A stretch of 64,000 nucleotides of DNA, taken from Flavobacterium sp. HJ-32-4. Lineage in GTDB: Bacteria > Bacteroidota > Bacteroidia > Flavobacteriales > Flavobacteriaceae. The notes below the pieces were generated by a model. The model saw only the letters and a program-made list of their open reading frames with translations. It had not been told where the DNA came from and searched no databases. A program made the position numbers and the translations under genes. Positions 58,310-64,000 of this stretch are shown here, piece after piece. Where the stretch lies: positions 3,439,001 through 3,503,000 of the forward strand of contig NZ_CP092832.1 in assembly GCF_022532105.1 (NCBI RefSeq), given 5' to 3'. Numbering within the stretch: the stretch's first letter is position 1; the number at the start of each line of letters is the position of its first letter.

Positions 58310-58846
58310 ATGGCAAAACACATCATCGTCATCATCGGCGGACCTGGCAGCGGAAAAACGACCCTGATCGATGCCCTTGCGGCAAAAGGCTTCCGGTGCT
58401 ATCCTGAAATTTCAAGGGAAGTGACCCTGGAAGCGCGTAAGAACGGCATCGAACAACTGTTTCTGGAAAACCCTTTGCTGTTCAGCGAACTCTTGCTGGA
58501 AGGACGCCGCAAACAATTCCTCGATGCCCAGGAAGACGAGGCGGACGTGGTTTTCATCGACCGCGGCCTGCCCGACGTGTTGGCCTATATGCACTACATC
58601 GGCGATTCCTATCCACCTCATTTTGACGAAACCTGTCGGATCCATACCTACACCCACATTTTCATGCTGCCACCGTGGGAAGCCATTTATGTGTCGGACG
58701 ATGCACGCTACGAAAGCTATGAACAGGCCGTCAAGATACACGAGCACCTGATCGAAACCTACGGAAAATACGGTTATGAGATGTTTGAGGTACCGCGCGA
58801 TACGGTAGAGAACCGCGTGAACTTTATCCTCGAGAAACTGGCGTAA
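58310..58846 (+). CDS. AAA_28-type ATP-binding protein (NadR-like kinase fold)
   Basis: A 178-residue P-loop NTPase: IVIIGGPGSGKTTLIDAL (Walker A, about residues 6-22), then YPEISREVTLEARKNG, ADVVFIDRGLPDVLAYM (Walker B-like) and MLPPWEAIYVSDDARYESYE. The pattern matches the AAA_28 group related to the NadR kinase domain; the substrate is not known. It overlaps nothing and converges with the next gene, with 2 bases between the stops. Confidence 0.82.
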   Translation: MAKHIIVIIGGPGSGKTTLIDALAAKGFRCYPEISREVTLEARKNGIEQLFLENPLLFSELLLEGRRKQFLDAQEDEADVVFIDRGLPDVLAYMHYIGDSYPPHFDETCRIHTYTHIFMLPPWEAIYVSDDARYESYEQAVKIHEHLIETYGKYGYEMFEVPRDTVENRVNFILEKLA

Positions 58847-58848
58847 AC

Positions 58849-59433
58849 CTACTTTTTCCGCGCATACTTATTGTCTTTCCAAGGGTTAGTGCCGGCCGCA
58901 CTCTGCGCAATGAGTTGTTCGAGCCGTTTGCGCTGTGTCGCTTCCTGTTTGGCACTCATCACCCAATGTATTGATGTCCGCCGGTAGGACGGTGCCAGGT
59001 TTTCGAAGTAGGCCCATGCCTCGGGATGCTTCCGGAAGACGGCTTCAAATGGAGCCGGAAAAGCGGCTTTTTCCTTTTCATATGAATAGACGCCTTTTTT
59101 GTCGGCCTTGGCGGAATCGAACGCGGCGAGTCCGGCGGGAGTCATTTTCCCCGCTTCCGTAAGGGCCGCTACCTTTTTGATATTGACATTACTCCAACTG
59201 CTGCCGGGTTTGCGGGGTGTAAACCGAATTTGGTAGCGGTCGGCGTCAATCGTTTGCCGGACGCCGTCGATCCAGCCGAAACACAGCGCTTCGTCGACTG
59301 ATTCCGACCAGGTCATGCCCGCTTTTCCGGTGCTAACTTTATAATATCCTACCAGCAATTCGGCGGCTGTTTCGTGGTGCTGGACCAACCATTCACGGAA
59401 TTTACTGGGAGAGGAAAAGAATACCGCGTCCAT
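58849..59433 (-). CDS. YdeI/OmpD-associated family protein
   Basis: A 194-residue protein of the YdeI/OmpD-associated (bacteriocin-protection) family. Typical parts: FREWLVQHHETAAELLVGYY, WSESVDEALCFGWIDGVRQT, IRFTPRKPGSSWSNVNIKK, and a C-terminal APSYRRTSIHWVMSAKQEAT followed by a basic tail (KYARKK). Biochemical role unknown. Start at ATG 59433; the upstream frame reaching 59661 overlaps the next gene and is not conserved in character. Confidence 0.88.
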   Translation of the reverse strand: MDAVFFSSPSKFREWLVQHHETAAELLVGYYKVSTGKAGMTWSESVDEALCFGWIDGVRQTIDADRYQIRFTPRKPGSSWSNVNIKKVAALTEAGKMTPAGLAAFDSAKADKKGVYSYEKEKAAFPAPFEAVFRKHPEAWAYFENLAPSYRRTSIHWVMSAKQEATQRKRLEQLIAQSAAGTNPWKDNKYARKK

Positions 59434-59483
59434 GACTTTTTTCGTAAAGATACGCCCTCTGAAAAGAGAAAAGCAAGGGGAAA

Positions 59484-60005
59484 TTACGGGATAGCCTGGG
59501 TCGCCAATCGATAGGGTTGGTCCCATCGGGCCTGCAATCGCTCGAGCTCCCGAAGGTTCGCGTCGGATGGGAGATTCTTTTTCCATCGTGTGATCTGTCG
59601 ATCGAGCGTCGTCCGGTCCCTTCGCAGGAAAGCACAGGTTCCTTTCGCAAACCGATACCACGCCGCACCGTCAGCGTCTCCGAACCACTTTTGGAATACG
59701 GAATAGGTGCTTCTCAGGTAGCGAAGGGCTTTTTTGTTCTCACCCGCGAAAGCATACAGTTGTCCGGCGTGCCAGCGAAGCGATTGTCGGTTGTCAGGAT
59801 GCCCATCAGCAAGAAAATCCTCAATACGTTGCGCGGCCTCCACATAATGGCCTTTCGTGGCAAGCACCCGCCAGCAGCAGGTATCGCTGTCGAACGCACG
59901 CTGCGGGTACGTAACCTGCGCGTATGCCGTAGTAACTAAGAAAAAAAGGAAGATAAAGGATCGTTTCCTGAAAAGGAAAAACGGAATTATTCCGCGGTAC
60001 CGCAT
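59484..60005 (-). CDS. Secreted hypothetical protein with TPR-like helices
   Basis: A 173-residue protein with a clear signal peptide (basic MRYRGIIPFFLFRKR, hydrophobic SFIFLFFLVTTAYAQ). The mature part is helical (HYVEAAQRIEDFLADGHPDN, WHAGQLYAFAGENKKALRYL) and could form two or three TPR-like hairpins. No family recognised. The ATG overlaps the stop codon of the 61-residue gene (TAATG), so the two are translationally coupled. Confidence 0.7.
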   Translation of the reverse strand: MRYRGIIPFFLFRKRSFIFLFFLVTTAYAQVTYPQRAFDSDTCCWRVLATKGHYVEAAQRIEDFLADGHPDNRQSLRWHAGQLYAFAGENKKALRYLRSTYSVFQKWFGDADGAAWYRFAKGTCAFLRRDRTTLDRQITRWKKNLPSDANLRELERLQARWDQPYRLATQAIP

Positions 60006-60190
60006 TAGTGCCGGAAGGAAGACGCCAGTGTCGAATGTGCCTCTGGGTGCGCAATCATTGACAACAACAACAGGGCGAAGGCACCAAACGCAAGGATAAT
60101 TGCCAACCATAGCACACCTCTGTGCTTCCGGATGTAGTGCTCAAGAACTTCTTCCTTTACGCGGATATCGGGCTTCAGATGGGTTTTCAT
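60005..60190 (-). CDS. Small single-helix membrane protein
   Basis: A 61-residue protein with a charged N-terminus (KTHLKPDIRVKEEVLEHYIR) and one hydrophobic helix (VLWLAIILAFGAFALLLLSM), ending in a polar tail. Not recognised. Its stop overlaps the start of the secreted protein gene, which suggests a joint function in the envelope. Confidence 0.65.
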   Translation of the reverse strand: MKTHLKPDIRVKEEVLEHYIRKHRGVLWLAIILAFGAFALLLLSMIAHPEAHSTLASSFRH

Positions 60191-60390
60191 AGCGCGGAGC
60201 GTTGTTTGTCTCTCTATAACGGTATAGAACAGGTAAAATTGTCTTTACCCTACCGTAACATAGTAGTTTTATGAGACCGAGGCAATTAACGGCGCTACGG
60301 AGCAGCCAAAACGGCGCGTTAGCCCCCGTCAGCGCTGGAGTAGCGACCCTCACAGGCTTCCAAACCGATTGCTTTTCCTATTTTTACCTC

Positions 60391-62274
60391 ATGACCGCCC
60401 TCGACGCTTTACGCAGCTACTGGAAACACGATGCCTTTCGACCTTTGCAGGAAACGATCATCGAATCGGTGCTGGCAGGGCGTGACACTGTGGCGCTACT
60501 GCCTACCGGTGGCGGTAAGTCCATCTGCTTCCAAATCCCGACATTGGTCAAAGGCGGTGTATGCCTGGTCGTATCCCCGCTCATCGCACTTATGAAAGAC
60601 CAGGTGGCCCAACTCGCTGCGCGTGGCATCAAGGCATTGGCCCTTACCGGTTCCTTATCGACAGACGACATCAGCGACCTGCTCGATAACGTCAAATTTG
60701 GCGACTATCGTTTTCTGTATCTCTCACCTGAACGATTGCAGATCGACTGGATTGTAACACGGCTGACTGAGTTACCCATCAACCTTATCGCAGTTGACGA
60801 AGCCCACTGTGTCTCGCAATGGGGACACGACTTCCGGCCAGCGTATCTGAAGGTGGGTGACTTACGAAAACAGTTTCCGGGCATTCCGCTGATCGCATTG
60901 ACGGCTACGGCCACCCCGCGCGTGCGGACCGACATCATACAACTGTTGTCGTTAGGGGAACCGTCGGTTTTCGAAGGCTCTTTTGAACGTCCGAACATCG
61001 GTTATCATGTCGTCGCCACAGAAGATAAAATAGGACGTGCCGTTGCGATCCTCGAGCGGCAGCAGGGTTCGGCCATCGTGTATGTACGGAACCGGAAAGC
61101 CTGCCATGAAGTGGCCGACCAGTTACAGGCATATGGAATTGCTTCGACGCATTACCATGGTGGACTCCCCTTCCGGGAGAAGAACCGCCACATGGAAGAA
61201 TGGATGACGGGCCGGAAACGGTGTATCGTCGCCACCAATGCCTTCGGAATGGGTATTGACAAACCCGATGTGCGCACCGTCCTTCACCTGGAATTACCCG
61301 AAAACCTCGAAAACTATTATCAGGAGGCAGGTCGTGCCGGACGTGACGGTGCGAGCGCTGCGGCCATTATCCTAGTGGCGCCTGCCGATGTTGACCATGC
61401 ACGGGGCCGTTTTTTAGGATCGCTTCCCTCGAAAACCTTTCTTCTGGAAGTTTATAAAAAACTCTGTAACCACTTACAGATTGCGTATGGAGAAGGCCCA
61501 GGCGAGGTCTACCCGTTGAGCCTGCACCGTTTTTGTGTGCACTATGGCTTCCCTGTGATTAAAACCTACAACGCGCTGCAGTTCCTGGATCGGTCGGGTG
61601 TGGTAGCGCTTTCGCAGGACGGCATCGAGAAAGTGACACTGCGGTTCACGGCCGAGTCAAAAGAAATCATCCGCTACGCCAGTCTGCATCCGGCGGATGA
61701 ACCCGTCGTCAGTTTGCTGCTGCGCACCTATCCGGGCATCTGGGAAATCGAAACCGCACTCAATCTTCCCTTCCTCGCCCGAAAAACCGGTAAAGACGAA
61801 GCGGAACTGTTGCAGGTGCTGGAGCGTCTCGCCGCACGTGAACTGGCCGATCTAAGGCGCAACGACAGTGATGCCGCCGTTTCCTTCCTTGAAATACGCG
61901 AAGACGAACACACCATCAGCCGGGTATCCCGCCATCTGGAAAGCCAGAATACCGTGAAAACCCAGCAGTTTGAAGCGGTTGCCGCTTACGTAACCTCCGA
62001 CGGCATTTGCCTTTCGCGCAAACTGTTGACGTATTTTGGAACGCCAGGTGAAGATTGCGGCCGCTGTTCGACCTGCCTGGCGCGAAAAGCCACACGACCG
62101 GTAACGGCCGCCGACCAGCTACGCCGCCTATTGGCAAACGGATCGTACTCGTCGGGTGAACTCGAAAAAGCCACCGGATTACCGCCGGATGCCCTTATCT
62201 TTGCGCTCCGGACGCTGCTGGAGAACGAAGAGATCGTGCTTACGTCCGATAACCGATATAAATGGAATGGATAA
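60391..62274 (+). CDS. recQ: RecQ family ATP-dependent DNA helicase
   Basis: A 627-residue 3'-5' DNA helicase of the RecF recombination and repair pathway. Walker A LLPTGGGKSICFQIP, DEAH box AVDEAHCVSQWGHDFRPAY, YVRNRKACHEVADQL, GMGIDKPDVRTV and the arginine finger motif QEAGRAGRDG are all present. The zinc-binding region near residue 560 reads GEDCGRCSTCLARK with most cysteines; a complete HRDC domain is not apparent, so this is a shorter RecQ. ATG at 60391 selected because it begins the conserved part. The start of fmt overlaps its last 8 bases. Confidence 0.9.
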   Translation: MTALDALRSYWKHDAFRPLQETIIESVLAGRDTVALLPTGGGKSICFQIPTLVKGGVCLVVSPLIALMKDQVAQLAARGIKALALTGSLSTDDISDLLDNVKFGDYRFLYLSPERLQIDWIVTRLTELPINLIAVDEAHCVSQWGHDFRPAYLKVGDLRKQFPGIPLIALTATATPRVRTDIIQLLSLGEPSVFEGSFERPNIGYHVVATEDKIGRAVAILERQQGSAIVYVRNRKACHEVADQLQAYGIASTHYHGGLPFREKNRHMEEWMTGRKRCIVATNAFGMGIDKPDVRTVLHLELPENLENYYQEAGRAGRDGASAAAIILVAPADVDHARGRFLGSLPSKTFLLEVYKKLCNHLQIAYGEGPGEVYPLSLHRFCVHYGFPVIKTYNALQFLDRSGVVALSQDGIEKVTLRFTAESKEIIRYASLHPADEPVVSLLLRTYPGIWEIETALNLPFLARKTGKDEAELLQVLERLAARELADLRRNDSDAAVSFLEIREDEHTISRVSRHLESQNTVKTQQFEAVAAYVTSDGICLSRKLLTYFGTPGEDCGRCSTCLARKATRPVTAADQLRRLLANGSYSSGELEKATGLPPDALIFALRTLLENEEIVLTSDNRYKWNG

Positions 62275-63214
62275 TCTTCGTATAGTCTTTATGGGAACGC
62301 CCGAATTCGCAACGGGCATCCTCGACGCCATCCGACAGGCGGGATATGAGGTCGTGGCAGTCGTTACGGCCCCGGATAGGCCCGCAGGTCGCGGACAAAA
62401 ACTGCATTTTTCCCACGTAAAAGAATACGCCCTTGAACATGGGCTACCCGTGTTGCAACCCCTGAACCTGAAAGACGAGGCTTTCCGTGAGGAGCTCGCT
62501 GCTTTTCAGGCTGACATACAAGTGGTAGTGGCCTTCCGGATGCTGCCGAAAGCAATTTGGGCATTGCCTCCGAAAGGGACCTTCAACCTGCATGCTTCGC
62601 TGCTGCCCGATTACCGTGGTGCCGCACCGATCAACTGGGCGCTGATCAACGGGGAAACCGCTACTGGTGTTACGACCTTCTTCATCGATGAGAAAATCGA
62701 CACCGGCGCGATTATACTGAGTAAAGAAACGACCATCACCCACGAGGATAATGCGGGGACCCTGCACGACCGTTTGATGGCCTTGGGAAAAGATGCGGTG
62801 GTGGAAACCCTGCGACGCGTGACCGACGGAAGCGTTACCACTACTCCCCAACCGATGGATGACACGGGAAAAAATGCGCCCAAGCTGACCAAAGAAAATA
62901 CGCGAATTGACTGGCAAATGTCAGGCGAGGCCATCCGTAACCTGATACGGGGCCTGTCGCCCTATCCGGCAGCCTGGACACTGTTTACGGATGCAGGCCA
63001 GGAATGGAACGTCAAAATATATGAAGCGGAATTCGAGGCCGGGGCATGCGATCACCGTCCGGGCACCCTTGTGACAACGAAGAAAGACCTCCGCATTGCC
63101 GTTACCGACGGCTACCTGCGTATCCTGTCGTTGCAGTTTCCGGGTAAGAAAAAAATGACCGTTTCCGAACTCCTGAACGGCATCCGGTTCTCCGAAGAGG
63201 CATTTGCGCTGTAG
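62267..63214 (+). CDS. fmt: Methionyl-tRNA formyltransferase
   Basis: A 315-residue enzyme that formylates initiator tRNA. N-terminal domain: LRIVFMGTPEFATGILDAI, the folate-binding HASLLPDYRGAAPINWALI with the catalytic Asn-His-Asp set, and GVTTFFIDEKIDTGAI. The C-terminal tRNA-binding domain starts near residue 205 (IRNLIRGLSPYPAAWTLF). The ATG at 62267 overlaps the recQ stop (ATGGATAA), so translation is coupled. Confidence 0.97.
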   Translation: MDNLRIVFMGTPEFATGILDAIRQAGYEVVAVVTAPDRPAGRGQKLHFSHVKEYALEHGLPVLQPLNLKDEAFREELAAFQADIQVVVAFRMLPKAIWALPPKGTFNLHASLLPDYRGAAPINWALINGETATGVTTFFIDEKIDTGAIILSKETTITHEDNAGTLHDRLMALGKDAVVETLRRVTDGSVTTTPQPMDDTGKNAPKLTKENTRIDWQMSGEAIRNLIRGLSPYPAAWTLFTDAGQEWNVKIYEAEFEAGACDHRPGTLVTTKKDLRIAVTDGYLRILSLQFPGKKKMTVSELLNGIRFSEEAFAL

Positions 63215-63318
63215 GGCGCGCCGTTACTGGCCTTGCGGCATTTTGGAAAAATCAAGCCTGCTTATGAACAAATGCATTGAAGTTATTAACAAAAATGCGT
63301 CTGAACCCCGCCAGCCCT

Positions 63319-63348
63319 TGCCTGGTAAGGAATTCCTCTTAAATTTGT
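63319..63348 (+). promoter_or_regulatory. Promoter of the HU gene
   Basis: TTG (63319-63321), 19 bases, then TAAATTTG (63341-63348), a full match to the Bacteroidota consensus. Initiation near 63355 gives a ~34-nt leader. Confidence 0.85.
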
Positions 63349-63388
63349 TTGTATAAGGAATGTTTAACCAACAATTAATACTATTATT

Positions 63389-63661
63389 ATGAACAAATCA
63401 GAATTGATCGATGCAATCGCGGCTGACGCCGGAATTTCAAAAAATGCTGCTAAACTGGCTCTTGAGTCGTTCATCAACAACATCGGCGGCACACTGAAGA
63501 AAGGCGGACGTGTTTCCCTGGTAGGTTTTGGATCTTGGTCTGTATCAAGCCGTGCTGCAAGGGAAGGGCGTAACCCACAAACAGGTGCCAGCATCAAGAT
63601 CGCTGCTAAGAAAGTAGTGAAGTTCAAAGCAGGTGCTGACCTCGAAGGAGCCATCAACTAA
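63389..63661 (+). CDS. hup: HU family DNA-binding protein
   Basis: A 90-residue nucleoid protein that bends DNA without sequence preference. NKSELIDAIAADAGISKNAA, the GGRVSLVGFGSWSVSSRAAR strand, REGRNPQTGASIKIAA with the intercalating proline, and VVKFKAGADLEGAIN are all typical. Own promoter and terminator; sits between fmt and yqgE as in many Flavobacteriaceae. Confidence 0.97.
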   Translation: MNKSELIDAIAADAGISKNAAKLALESFINNIGGTLKKGGRVSLVGFGSWSVSSRAAREGRNPQTGASIKIAAKKVVKFKAGADLEGAIN

Positions 63662-63686
63662 TCGTTCTATTCGATACAACCTCAAG

Positions 63687-63715
63687 GCCTTCCCTTCATT
63701 GGGAAGGCTTTTTTT
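63687..63715 (+). terminator. Terminator of the HU gene
   Basis: GCCTTCCC (63687-63694) pairs with GGGAAGGC (63701-63708) around a 6-nt loop, followed by seven T. Confidence 0.93.
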
Positions 63716-63786
63716 GTTAACGCTGTAGGAATAGGCATTCTTTTTATGAAAATAATTTTATACTTTTAAGAAAAATTCCGTGTCTC

Positions 63787-64000
63787 ATGACTTTGGAAAA
63801 GCTACGAAAAGGACAATTACTCATTGCGGAACCGTCGAGTACTTTGGGCGATGCGTCGTTCAACCGCTCGGTAATCCTGCTGGCTGACCATACCCGTGAG
63901 GGCTCGGTAGGCTTCATCATCAACAAGCCGCTTCGGTATACGCTGAGCGACCTGATACCGGAGCTGAACGCCAAATTCAAGATTTACAATGGAGGCCCGG
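63787..64000 (+). CDS. YqgE/AlgH family protein (partial, cut by window end)
   Basis: The first 71 codons of a YqgE/AlgH (DUF179) gene: LRKGQLLIAEPSSTLGDASF then NRSVILLADHTREGSVGFII and NKPLRYTLSDLIPEL, the diagnostic N-terminus. The family's function is not settled. The gene runs off the window. ATG at 63787; a weak TACTTTTA -7-like box lies about 20 bases upstream. Confidence 0.92.
   Translation, partial: MTLEKLRKGQLLIAEPSSTLGDASFNRSVILLADHTREGSVGFIINKPLRYTLSDLIPELNAKFKIYNGGP

Overview
The window looks like chromosomal DNA of a Bacteroidota bacterium, most likely a Flavobacteriaceae relative of Flavobacterium. The reasons are: promoters of the TTG-N19/20-TAnnTTTG type, almost no Shine-Dalgarno sequences except a very strong one before rpsU, type IX secretion (T9SS) sorting domains, family members typical of the group (DUF3467 behind rpoC, DUF2851, S46 dipeptidyl-peptidase, alpha-2-macroglobulin with a TonB plug, PNGase F-related protein), and gene orders such as fmt-HU-YqgE. 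By eye the base composition is close to balanced, which would be GC-rich for this family; I did not measure it. No rRNA, phage, insertion sequence or CRISPR array is visible.

Layout. 1-309 is a window edge plus A/T-rich spacer. 310-9090 (-) is one giant secreted adhesin-like T9SS protein. 9377-23059 (-) is the core information-processing block: a promoter, tRNA-Thr(UGU), tRNA-Tyr, a strongly folded spacer, tRNA-Thr(GGU), tuf, tRNA-Trp, secE, nusG, rplK, rplA, rplJ, rplL, rpoB, rpoC and a DUF3467 gene. 23107-24633 (-) holds hpf, xerC and rpsU. 24838-25501 (+) is a two-gene membrane operon. 25575-29125 (-) holds an acyl-CoA dehydrogenase and a DUF2851/PspC/helix-hairpin-helix set. 29300-44693 holds a PNGase F-like secreted protein, a cystathionine beta-synthase-like enzyme, a putative porin, a 2135-residue alpha-2-macroglobulin/TonB-plug chimera, an S46 peptidase and obgE. 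44763-53362 is a mixed housekeeping and small-protein region (four-helix-bundle protein, CNNM/CorC protein, adk, hpt, a dicarboxylate symporter, a small T9SS protein, an exonuclease III-like gene). 53471-56003 (+) is a compact four-gene signalling operon. 56007-64000 holds an LtaS-like sulfatase, tRNA-Leu, recQ, fmt, HU and the start of YqgE.

How the parts connect. The tRNA-tuf-rpoBC block supplies translation elongation, secretion, antitermination and transcription from one long unit broken by folded intergenic segments (behind tuf, before rplK, at the rplJ stop, before rpoB, between rpoB and rpoC). hpf and rpsU next door also act on the ribosome. The porin, alpha-2-macroglobulin, PNGase F-like protein, S46 peptidase and the T9SS proteins are envelope or secreted functions typical of a polymer-degrading, surface-adhering bacterium.

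The most unusual signals are: (1) a family of intergenic arrays with a strict 7-bp period but a different heptamer at each locus, several arranged as inverted pairs, one pair bracketing a four-helix-bundle (IVS-type) gene; (2) the four-gene operon with an unclassified small protein ending in DPCPxTC, a multi-spanning membrane protein, a histidine kinase and a LuxR-type regulator, preceded by two ACGTA/TACGT palindromes about two helical turns apart; (3) promoters lying inside the terminator hairpin of the preceding gene (tRNA operon, xerC); (4) a free-standing small secreted protein that is a paralogue of only the C-terminal module of the giant adhesin.
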